Origin: an uncultured Paracoccaceae bacterium
GTDB taxonomy: Bacteria; Pseudomonadota; Alphaproteobacteria; Rhodobacterales; Rhodobacteraceae
Direction: 5' to 3'
Length of the DNA: 64,000 nt
Assembly: GCA_937983405.1 (NCBI GenBank)
Contig: CALJZN010000043.1
Span: 1 to 64,000, forward strand
The notes below the pieces were generated by a model. That model made no database searches, had not been told where the DNA came from, and saw only the letters and a list, made by a program, of their open reading frames with translations. Positions 57,277 to 64,000 of the stretch are shown in pieces. The position numbers and the translations under genes were made by a program. Numbering within the stretch: position 1 is the stretch's first letter; every line of letters begins with the position of its first letter.

Positions 57277-58337
57277 GCCGCCCCGACCCCGCCCGCCAGC
57301 CCCAGCCGCGCGCCCACCCCCTGCCGCGCCTGCAGCGGGCGCCACCAGGCCTCGTTCTCGAGATACCACGCGACCGTCCGCGCGAGCCCCTCCTCGAGCG
57401 TCACCGAGGGCTGCCAGCCCAGTTCGTCCCGGATCCGCCGTGCGTCGATGGCATAGCGCGCGTCATGGCCGGGCCGGTCGGGCACGAAGGCGATCTGCCC
57501 GGCGTAGCTGCCCGACGGTTTCGGCCGCATCCCGTCCAGGATCGCGCAGATCGTGCGCACCAGCGCAAGGTTTGTCCGCTCGTTCCCGCCGCCGATCGCA
57601 TAGCTCTGCCCGACGCGGCCCCGCGCCAGCACCAGAAGCAGCGCCGCGGCGTGATCCTCGACATAGAGCCAGTCGCGGATGTGCGAGCCGTCGCCGTAGA
57701 CCGGCAGCGGCTTGCCCGCAAGCGCGTTCAGGATCGTCACCGGCACCAGTTTTTCGGGGAAGTGGAAGGGCCCGTAGTTGTTCGAGCAGTTGGTCACGAG
57801 CACCGGCAGCCCGTAGGTCGCATGCCAGGCGCGCACCAGATGGTCGCTCGCGGCCTTGGAGGCCGAATAGGGGCTGCGCGGGTCGTAGGGCGTCGCCTCG
57901 GTGAAGCGTGCACCCGGGTCGGGCGGCAGCGAGCCGAAGACCTCGTCGGTCGAAACATGCAGGAAGCGGAAGCCGTCCGGCCGGCCCCGGCGCATCCAGA
58001 AGGCGCGCGCGGCCTCGAGCAGGCAGTAGGTGCCGGTGACATTGGTCTCGATGAAGGTGCCCGGCCCGTCGATCGAGCGGTCGACATGGCTTTCGGCCGC
58101 CAGATGCATCACCGCATCGGGCGCATGGTCGGCGAAGATCCTCTCGAGCGCGGCGCGGTCGCGGATGTCGGCCCGCTCGAAGGCATAGCGCGGGCTTGCG
58201 GCGACGCTGGCCACGTTTTCCACGCAGGCGGCATAGGTCAGCGCGTCGAGGTTGACCACCCCGTGCCCCGCCGCCACCGCCTGGCGCACCACCGCCGAGC
58301 CGATGAAGCCCATGCCGCCCGTGACCAGGATCTTCAC
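57273..58337 (-). CDS. rfbB: dTDP-glucose 4,6-dehydratase
   Basis: This 354-residue extended SDR has [42 protein letters not shown], catalytic [15 protein letters not shown] and [14 protein letters not shown]. The start is GTG at 58337, sharing bases with the rfbC stop (GTGA). It acts between RfbA and RfbC. Confidence 0.96.
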   Translation of the reverse strand: MKILVTGGMGFIGSAVVRQAVAAGHGVVNLDALTYAACVENVASVAASPRYAFERADIRDRAALERIFADHAPDAVMHLAAESHVDRSIDGPGTFIETNVTGTYCLLEAARAFWMRRGRPDGFRFLHVSTDEVFGSLPPDPGARFTEATPYDPRSPYSASKAASDHLVRAWHATYGLPVLVTNCSNNYGPFHFPEKLVPVTILNALAGKPLPVYGDGSHIRDWLYVEDHAAALLLVLARGRVGQSYAIGGGNERTNLALVRTICAILDGMRPKPSGSYAGQIAFVPDRPGHDARYAIDARRIRDELGWQPSVTLEEGLARTVAWYLENEAWWRPLQARQGVGARLGLAGGVGAA

Positions 58338-58903
58338 GCCGCGCCCTCCGTGGCGAAGGGGCTCTGCCAGTCGGCCCAGCGCGGCGCGGCGGCGTCCTTG
58401 GCCGACAGCACCGCCGCGCCCACCCCGATGCCCCAGTCGATCCCAAGGTCGGGGTCGTCCCAGGCCACCGCCCCGTCGGCGGCGGGGGCGTAGTAGTCCG
58501 AGCACTTGTAGAACACCACCGTGTCGGGTTCGCGCGTGACAAAACCGTGCAGAAAGCCCGCAGGGATCAGCAGCTGCCGGCCGTTCCCGGCCGACAGCTC
58601 CACCCCCACCCAGCGCCCGAAATGGGCCGAGCCGCGGCGCGCGTCGACCGCCACGTCGAGGATGCACCCCGCCAGCACCCGCACCAGCTTGGCCTGGGCA
58701 TGGGGCGGCGCCTGATAGTGCAACCCCCGCACCGTGCCCGCCCGGCGCGAGAGCGACTGGTTGTCCTGCACCCAGTCGACTGCGACCCCCGCCTCGGCCA
58801 GCGCGCGCCGGTTCCAGGTTTCGCTGAAATACCCCCGATCGTCGCCATAGCGCCGCGGGGTCAGGATCAGCACCCCCGGAATCCCCGTTGCCTCGATCTG
58901 CAA
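58334..58903 (-). CDS. rfbC: dTDP-4-dehydrorhamnose 3,5-epimerase
   Basis: This 189-residue cupin epimerase has [35 protein letters not shown] with the catalytic His, [16 protein letters not shown] and the catalytic Tyr in YKCSDYYAP. The likely start is TTG at 58903, eight bases after GGGAG. No ATG precedes the conserved part. It is the first gene of the rhamnose operon, so a promoter should lie in 58904-60417. Confidence 0.94.
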   Translation of the reverse strand: MQIEATGIPGVLILTPRRYGDDRGYFSETWNRRALAEAGVAVDWVQDNQSLSRRAGTVRGLHYQAPPHAQAKLVRVLAGCILDVAVDARRGSAHFGRWVGVELSAGNGRQLLIPAGFLHGFVTREPDTVVFYKCSDYYAPAADGAVAWDDPDLGIDWGIGVGAAVLSAKDAAAPRWADWQSPFATEGAA

Positions 58904-59610
58904 GCCCGATCTCCCGCCGCACCCGACACGCGCCGCCCGCTCCTTGCCACGAAATGGCCCTTCGAGTCCATGCTGCCGGAGCAGCCGCTGTTCCAAGTCG
59001 CGCCTGCGCCCGGGCGCCGTGGCGCGGTCTGCCCGAACCGGCCCCCGGCGCGGATGTCGCGGCGCAGCGCCTGCCACGCCCCGGCGCCGAGGCGCGCCGA
59101 CAAGCGCGCCTCGTTGATGGCCAGCCGCGCCGCGGCGGCTGCGGGCAGCCGCCAGACCGTGCCCATCACGGGCGCAAGCGCCATCGCCCGGTGCTGTTGG
59201 CAGGCCGCGATCCGCGGCCGGTCGGGCTTGTGCCCCGGGGCGAATGCCGAGGTGCCGACCGAAGCCCGCGGCCGCCGGCTTTCCCGCCTCCGACGCCCCG
59301 CCGGCGGGCGAGGCCAGCCGCACGTCCGCCGCCCCCGCCCGCGGGTCGGCCCGCGCGTGCCGGATCGGCGTCAGGATGTCCCCGGCCGGCAGCCTGTCGC
59401 AGCCCGGACACCGCAGCGCATCCTTGCGGCCGGGGCTTTCGCCGCGGTTGTTCGGCGCGGCGGGCGATGCATCGATGCCGCCCGCCGGAACCTTGATGGC
59501 CAGGCGCTCCGGCCACCACTGGCGCGGCCCGAGGCCGGCATCGCGCGATCCGTGGCCTGTGACAAGGCAGCGGTGGTGCGGATGCCGGTTGACCCGCGGC
59601 GAGCCTTCGG
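58867..59610 (-). pseudogene. Possible frameshifted gene of unknown family
   Basis: Two adjoining minus-strand frames have the third-position GC bias of true genes. From about 59610 to 59265 one reads WPERLAIKVPAGGIDAS and ALRCPGCDRLPAGDILTPIR, with a CxxC pair. After about 59265 a different frame reads FAPGHKPDRPRIAACQQHRA and [20 protein letters not shown]. One frameshift near 59255-59285 would join them into one protein. I recognise no family, and the 5' end is unclear. Confidence 0.35.
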
Positions 59611-60417
59611 AACAGCCGCCCGAGCTGGTCCGCCCGCGTCCTGCGAGGAGCCACGACGGCGAAGCGTTGCGGCGCCCGCCCGGCCGCGGCGGGCCGGATG
59701 TCGAACGGCGCGGCACGGCCTGCCGTCGGCGCGTCCGGCAGGGGCGGATGCCGCAGTCCCTTGCGGATGCCGCGCAAGGCCCGCGGTCGATGAGGCAGGG
59801 GCGCAGCGCTGCCGGAGACCCCAGGCTCCAGCAGCCGCGTCCTCAAGGTCGAGGCCCGGCGCACCCTTGATGTCGCGGCCGGGTCGGCCCTCGGTGCCGC
59901 GGCGGCCCCCGAGATCCGCCCTTGGCGCATCGGCGGGGGCGCAGGCGACAGCCGGCCGTCGGGGAACAGGCCCGCCCGACCAGGCCGGGCCGGGCCGGCC
60001 GGCCGGTGCCGCCCGGGTCGGGGCGCGCCCTGACGCCCACGACGGCACGCCCGGGGGGCACGCCCGGGGGGGGCACGCCCCGGGGGGGCACCCCCGGGCC
60101 GGATCCCGGCGGACTGGATCGTCGGCGTGGGGCGGGTGTGCGCCGCCCCCAAGAACCGCCGGAGCGAGGCCGGCCCCCCGCCCCGCCGCCCCGCCCGCCG
60201 CACGGGGGGCGCGGGGCCGTCCGGCCGGGCGGGTCGCGTTCGATCGCCGCCGCGATGCGCGCCGCCCCCCGCCAACGAGGGGGCGCACCCCCCGCAACAG
60301 GGCAGGACATCGGGTCGATGGCAGTGCGACGGCCGCCGCACGGGGTATGCGCCACGGCGCCCCACCGCCCCTGCCGCAGGGATGCCGTTCCGGCGCGCCG
60401 ACAATTCCGGCGACCTG
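58904..60417. other. Long gene-poor stretch upstream of rfbC
   Basis: About 1.5 kb with no intact recognisable gene. The rfbC-proximal half holds the possible frameshifted gene at 58867-59610. The remainder (about 59611-60417) is very GC- and C/G-homopolymer-rich, contains the tandem repeats at 60044-60098, and its open frames encode only low-complexity Arg/Pro/Gly. The rfb promoter must be here but could not be placed. Confidence 0.55.
60044..60098. repeat. Four imperfect 13-15-bp tandem repeats
   Basis: GGCACGCCCGGGG and longer variants start at 60044, 60057, 60072 and 60087. The unit length varies through the G run. Confidence 0.75.
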
Positions 60418-61269
60418 CTAGCCTTGCGGCGCGCCGGCGTTCTCGCGTTCGATCCGCTCGACCTCGGCGTTCAATGCGGCGCCGGCCAGGATGAAATACG
60501 CGCCGAGGTAGAACCACGTCAGCAGGGCAATCACCGCCCCGAGCGAGCCGTAGATCTGGTTGTAATTTGCGAAATTGGCGAGATATTCCGAAAAGGCGAC
60601 CGATGCCGCGGCCCAGAGGATCACCGAGGCGCCGAGGCCCGGCGTGAACCAGCGCGGCCGCGGACCGCGGCGGTTGGGCGCATAGCGGTAGACGAGCGCA
60701 AGGCCCAGCAGGACCGCACCCATCGCAAGGCCCCATTGCACGAAGCGGGGCACCAGACCCGTCCACGGGCCCTGCGGCAGGACGGCCAGCAGCACCGGCA
60801 GCACCACCACCGCCGCCAGCACCACCACGCCCACCCCCATCAGCGCCCCCGTCAGCGCCAGCGCCGCCAGCGCCTGCCGCAAACCGTCGCGCGTCTCGCC
60901 GCCATGGACCGCGTTGATGGCCCGGACCAGCGCGCCAACCCCCGCCCGCGCCGACCAGAACGCCACCGCCAGCGACAGGCCGCTGGTCCAGCCCAGCGTC
61001 CGCTGGTTGGACGCGACCAGGGCCTCGACCTGCGCCGCCACCAGCGCATAGGCGTCGCCGGGGAGAACCTCGGCCAGCAGCTCGACCTCCCTCGCGACCA
61101 CCTCGGGGTCGGCGAGAAAGCCCCACAGCGCCACCAGCGCCGCAAGCCCCGGGAACAGCGAGAACAGCGCGTAGAACGCCACGCCGGCCGCGATCAGGCC
61201 GAGGTGGCGCGCCTCCATCAGCCGCCAGGCGCCGGCGACGGCCCGGGCCCATTTCCTCGGCAGCGTCAC
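60418..61269 (-). CDS. YihY/UPF0761 family inner-membrane protein
   Basis: This 283-residue protein has six helices. Family signs are LGLIAAGVAFYALFSLFPGL near the start, AINAVHGGETRDGLRQ, PGLGASVILWAAASVAFSEY and NYNQIYGSLGAVIALLTWFY. No function is established. The start is unclear: GTG at 61269 puts the conserved part at the usual distance, while TTG at 61305 would overlap the stop of the H-NS-like gene (TTGA) and allow coupling. Confidence 0.85.
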   Translation of the reverse strand: MTLPRKWARAVAGAWRLMEARHLGLIAAGVAFYALFSLFPGLAALVALWGFLADPEVVAREVELLAEVLPGDAYALVAAQVEALVASNQRTLGWTSGLSLAVAFWSARAGVGALVRAINAVHGGETRDGLRQALAALALTGALMGVGVVVLAAVVVLPVLLAVLPQGPWTGLVPRFVQWGLAMGAVLLGLALVYRYAPNRRGPRPRWFTPGLGASVILWAAASVAFSEYLANFANYNQIYGSLGAVIALLTWFYLGAYFILAGAALNAEVERIERENAGAPQG

Positions 61270-61301
61270 CACCCACGGTGACGCGCCGCGCTGCCGCAGG
61301 A

Positions 61302-61634
61302 TCAAGCGCCGATCCGCAGCGACTCGAGCGACCCGCCCGCGTCCAGCACAGCCTTCACCCAGGCGGGCCGGCGACCGCGCCCCGACCATGTCTGTTCGGG
61401 ATTCTCGGGATGGCGGTATTTCGCGGCGCTGAGCGTTGCCGACGTCCTGCCGCGCCTGACGGGAATCGCGGCGAGTTCGCTCAGGGAATAGCCCCTTGCC
61501 TTCGCCAATTCCTCCAGCTCCAGCCGGGCGGCTTCCTTCTGGCGGGCCTCGTAGGTTTCGATCGCCGTCGCGACATCCTTCTGGAGCTGCCGCAACTCCT
61601 TCAGCGACATCGCGTTGAGATCCTGATTGAACAT
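61302..61634 (-). CDS. H-NS family nucleoid-associated protein
   Basis: This 110-residue protein has an N-terminal coiled-coil for oligomerisation (LKELRQLQKDVATAIETYEA) and the C-terminal DNA-binding core YRHPENPEQTWSGRGRRPAW, with the TWSGRGRxP hook that enters the minor groove. Similar proteins in Rhodobacterales include HvrA/Spb, which regulate photosynthesis or silence AT-rich DNA. It sits directly upstream of the YihY gene, close to the polysaccharide island. Confidence 0.93.
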   Translation of the reverse strand: MFNQDLNAMSLKELRQLQKDVATAIETYEARQKEAARLELEELAKARGYSLSELAAIPVRRGRTSATLSAAKYRHPENPEQTWSGRGRRPAWVKAVLDAGGSLESLRIGA

Positions 61635-61832
61635 TCCTGTCTTGCCTTCCGTGACGAATGGAACGCAATATTATCCGCATTCCCGCCCGCGAATTGCAAC
61701 AGAAAATCGAGGCGTCCCCCACGTCGGGCGCCCCGTGGGCCGGCCCGTGCGGTACCGGTCGGGCCAGGCGGGCCGCCGGTGCCGGTCCTGCACAACCTGC
61801 CGGATGGGGTGCCGCGGGCGCTGGCCGGGCCG

Positions 61833-62921
61833 TCAGGCCACCGGCACGACGCAATCGCAGACCCGCATCCTGACCCGGCTGCCCACCGCGATCGGGGCGC
61901 CGGGGCCCGAGATCACCAGCATGCAGGTCTCGCCCTCCTGCACCCAGTAGATCTGGTCGTGGCCGCGGAACTCGCGCCCGACCACGGTCGCGGGGCCGGC
62001 CGGATCGGGGTCGAGCAGGATCTGCTCGGGCCGCACCGCGATCTGCACCGCGCCCGAGGCTGCCCGGCTCAGCGGCAGCCGGCCCAGCGGCGTGACGGCA
62101 TCCATCCCCTCGGCCCGGCCGGCAAGGATGTTCGACCGGCCGAGGAAGCTGGCCACGAAGGCGCTGGTGGGGTTGCGATAGATCTCGTCGGGCGTGCCCA
62201 CCTGGCGCAGGCGCCCGGCCTCCATCACCGCGATGCGGTCCGACAGCGCCAGCGCCTCTTCCTGGTCGTGGGTGACAAGGATCGCGGCCGATCCCGCGGC
62301 CTTGAGCAGCCGCCGCACGTCCTGCCGCGTCTCGACCCGCATCGCCGCATCGAGGTTCGAGAAGGGTTCGTCCATCAGCACCAGCGGCGGGGCGATGGCC
62401 AGCGTGCGGGCCAGCGCCACGCGCTGCTGCTGGCCGCCCGACAGCTCGTGCGGGCGCCGCGCGCCGAAATCCGCCAGCCCCACCAGCGCCAGCATCTCGG
62501 CCACCCGCGCTTCGGCCCGGGCGCGCGGCATGCCGCGCAGGCCGAAGCGCACGTTCTCGGCCACCGTGAGATGCGGGAACAGCGCATAGTCCTGAAAGAC
62601 GAAGCCGATCCCCCGCGCCTCGGGCGGCAGCCCCGTGATGTCGCGCCCCCGCAGCAGGATCCGCCCGGCATCGGGCGCCTCGAACCCGCCGATCAGCCGC
62701 AGCGTCGTCGTCTTGCCGCAGCCCGAGGGGCCGAGCAGCGACAGAAGCTCGCCCTCGCCCATGGCGAAGGACACGCGCTCGACCGCCGCGGCCTCGCCCT
62801 GCCGGAACTGCTTGGTCAGCCCGTCCACCTCGAGCAGCACCTTCGTCGGCCGCTGGCGGAAGCCGAGCGGCGAGGCCTCGGCCGGCAGGCGGAAGGGGCG
62901 GGTGCAGGCGATCTCGTTCAT
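61833..62921 (-). CDS. ABC transporter ATP-binding protein (FbpC/PotA type)
   Basis: This 362-residue ATPase has Walker A GPSGCGKTT, Q-loop FVFQDYALFPHL, signature ELSGGQQQRVALARTL, Walker B LVLMDEPFSNLD, H-loop ILVTHDQEEALAL, and a C-terminal TOBE-like domain (IAVRPEQILLDPDPAG). The type serves iron(III), spermidine/putrescine or similar solutes. No permease or binding protein is in the window, so the substrate is open. A good promoter lies at 62991-63019, so it need not depend on glpR transcription. Confidence 0.9.
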   Translation of the reverse strand: MNEIACTRPFRLPAEASPLGFRQRPTKVLLEVDGLTKQFRQGEAAAVERVSFAMGEGELLSLLGPSGCGKTTTLRLIGGFEAPDAGRILLRGRDITGLPPEARGIGFVFQDYALFPHLTVAENVRFGLRGMPRARAEARVAEMLALVGLADFGARRPHELSGGQQQRVALARTLAIAPPLVLMDEPFSNLDAAMRVETRQDVRRLLKAAGSAAILVTHDQEEALALSDRIAVMEAGRLRQVGTPDEIYRNPTSAFVASFLGRSNILAGRAEGMDAVTPLGRLPLSRAASGAVQIAVRPEQILLDPDPAGPATVVGREFRGHDQIYWVQEGETCMLVISGPGAPIAVGSRVRMRVCDCVVPVA

Positions 62922-62990
62922 CCGGTCGGATCCGTCGGTTCGCGCGAGGGTCGCGGGCGGGGCATCGCCCGGTTCCCGACTATTACACTC

Positions 62991-63019
62991 GGATTAAGGT
63001 CGGCCGTCCGGATTGTCAA
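62991..63019 (-). promoter_or_regulatory. Housekeeping promoter for the ABC ATPase gene
   Basis: On the minus strand a perfect TTGACA (63014-63019) and TAATCC (62991-62996) are separated by 17 bases. The -35 overlaps the glpR stop codon, giving a leader of about 65 bases before the ATPase start. Confidence 0.5.
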
Positions 63020-63801
63020 TCGTGCCCCCCCTCGGCCGCGAAGCCGGCCAGCACCACGGCCGTTCCCGCCGCCTCAGCGGCGCGGGCGAGGGCGGCGGGC
63101 AGGGCCGCATCGGTCACCAGCGCGTCGATCTCGGCCAGCCCCGCCACCCGCACCGGCGCCGTGCGGGCGAACTTTGCCGCATCGGCCACCAGCAGGCGCC
63201 GCCGCGCAGCCGCAAGCGCGGCGCGGCTGACGGCGGCCTCGCGCAGGTCGAAGTCGAGCAGGCTGCCCGCGGCATCGACCCCCGAGATGCCGAGGATCGC
63301 GAGGTCGGGGCGAAAGCCGCGCACCGCCTCGGCCGCCATCTCGCCCACAAGCCCGGCATCGGCCGGCCGCAGCACGCCGCCGGTGACGACGACCTCGGCC
63401 CCCCCGCCCTCGGCCAGGATCGTCGCGACGGTCAGGTTGTTCGTCACCACCATCAGCCCGCGCCGCCCGGCCAGCGCGCGCGCCACCGCCTCGCAGGTCG
63501 TGCCGATGCCGAGAAAGAGCGAGGCCGCCTCGGGCACCTCGGCCGCCGCGCGCCGGCCGATCGCCTCTTTCGCGGCGGCGTTCAGGCGCCGGCGCTCGGC
63601 ATAGGCGATGTTGGCCACGCCCGAGGGCGGGATCGCCCCGCCATGCACCCGCATCAGCCGCCCGGCCGCGGCAAGCGCGTTCAGGTCGCGCCGCACGGTC
63701 TGCACCGTCACGCCCAGACGCGCGGCCAGATCCTCGACCAGCGCCCGCCCCTCGGCCTGCGCGATCCGCAGGATCTCGGCCTGCCGGAGGTTTTGCGCCA
63801 T
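63016..63801 (-). CDS. glpR: DeoR-family repressor, probably GlpR
   Basis: This 261-residue repressor has a winged helix (QAEILRIAQAEGRALVEDLA, VTVQTVRRDLNAL, GRLMRVHGGA) and a sugar-phosphate-sensing domain with LGIGTTCEAVARAL and LGISGVDAAGSLLDFDLREA. It is divergent from glpD, so glycerol-3-phosphate is the likely inducer. The ATG at 63801 starts at the usual distance from the helix-turn-helix; the frame extends to 63870 without support. Confidence 0.88.
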   Translation of the reverse strand: MAQNLRQAEILRIAQAEGRALVEDLAARLGVTVQTVRRDLNALAAAGRLMRVHGGAIPPSGVANIAYAERRRLNAAAKEAIGRRAAAEVPEAASLFLGIGTTCEAVARALAGRRGLMVVTNNLTVATILAEGGGAEVVVTGGVLRPADAGLVGEMAAEAVRGFRPDLAILGISGVDAAGSLLDFDLREAAVSRAALAAARRRLLVADAAKFARTAPVRVAGLAEIDALVTDAALPAALARAAEAAGTAVVLAGFAAEGGHD

Positions 63802-63848
63802 CTGCCACCCCGAGATCAACCGAAAGCCCGTCGCCGCATTCCGCGCCG

Positions 63849-63877
63849 AAGCGAGCGGAAACATTGACAAAGCGAGC
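63849..63877. promoter_or_regulatory. Possible GlpR operator and glpD promoter
   Basis: AAGCGAGCGGA (from 63849) and AAGCGAGCAGA (from 63870) are direct repeats with starts 21 bp apart. They flank TTGACA (63864-63869), a -35 candidate for glpD. The -10 is weak (CAAGTC at 63887). The site lies between the divergent genes, where a repressor would act. Confidence 0.45.
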
Positions 63878-63915
63878 AGAGCCGGTCAAGTCAGGGAGGC
63901 CAGCGGAGGGGTGCC

Positions 63916-64000
63916 ATGGACAAGCCGGCGGACCTGTTCATCATCGGGGGCGGGATCAACGGCTGCGGCATCGCCCGCGATGCCGCGGGACGGGGCCTGA
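63916..64000 (+). CDS. glpD: Glycerol-3-phosphate dehydrogenase, N-terminal part (3' end outside window)
   Basis: Only 28 residues are present: MDKPADLFIIGGGINGCGIA and the following RDAAGRGL. This is the FAD-binding start of aerobic glycerol-3-phosphate dehydrogenase, with the GGGINGxGIARDAAGRG pattern diagnostic for GlpD. GGAGGGG lies before the ATG. The divergent GlpR-type gene supports the call. Confidence 0.88.
   Translation, partial: MDKPADLFIIGGGINGCGIARDAAGRGL

Noticed and set aside
60044..60098. CRISPR-like array
   Set aside because: Units of 13-15 bp abut directly with no unique spacers, and no cas gene is in the window.

Overview
The window is high-GC alphaproteobacterial chromosome. 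It is most like Rhodobacterales close to Rhodobacter/Cereibacter sphaeroides. The signs are an RpoE-ChrR pair beside a five-gene flavoprotein/DUF1365/MFS/DUF3833/SDR operon, chvI-chvG-hprK-rapZ-EIIA-ptsH, and sdhCDAB next to mch and mcl2 of the ethylmalonyl-CoA pathway, followed by mdh, sucCD, sucAB and lpd. Genes are tightly packed, often with 4-base start/stop overlaps, and GTG or TTG starts are frequent. I saw no prophage, insertion sequence, CRISPR array or rRNA. There is one tRNA (Val, GAC).

Layout. 1-6.9 kb: the 3' end of mutL, then chrR-rpoE, which diverge from a probable RpoE-driven membrane-lipid/oxidative-stress operon. 7-18 kb: housekeeping and accessory genes. These are a secreted caspase-like protein that has lost its catalytic Cys, rpmJ, tRNA-Val, hutG-like, dinB, an SPFH/NfeD pair, an AEC carrier, fghA, a YaiI protein, a DMT exporter, a HAD hydrolase and an ornithine cyclodeaminase homologue. 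18-24.5 kb: pckA diverges from the chvI-chvG two-component system, which is fused in one operon to the nitrogen-type PTS regulators. 24.5-44.7 kb: a central-carbon supercluster. On the minus strand are mcl2-NnrU-DUF1737-mch and sdhC-sdhD-sdhA-(sulfotransferase)-sdhB. On the plus strand are mdh and sucC-sucD-(DUF805)-sucA-sucB-(MAPEG)-lpdA, followed by an SbtA-like bicarbonate carrier and its PII-like partner. 45-49 kb: a 904-residue DUF2339 membrane protein and an enoyl-CoA hydratase.

49.4-58.9 kb is a surface-polysaccharide island read on the minus strand: rfbC-rfbB-rfbD-rfbA, a broken glycosyltransferase/methyltransferase region, a WbsX-type protein, a GT2 enzyme, a small orphan and a sulfotransferase. 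Gene-poor stretches flank it (48838-49457 and 58904-60417); the second holds what looks like a frameshifted gene. 60.4-64 kb: a YihY membrane protein, an H-NS-like protein, an ABC ATPase with its own promoter, and divergent glpR/glpD; glpD runs off the window.

Two signals stand out beyond the genes. Upstream of both sdhC and sucC there is the same arrangement: two (T/C)GATCAC boxes exactly 21 bp apart, then 30-31 bp to a TAT-type -10, in the same orientation relative to the gene. This points to a common regulator of the two TCA operons. Separately, many intergenic gaps carry short tandem repeats with different sequences but a nearly constant 13-15 bp period. All assignments come from reading the sequence and from memory of the families; no database search was run.
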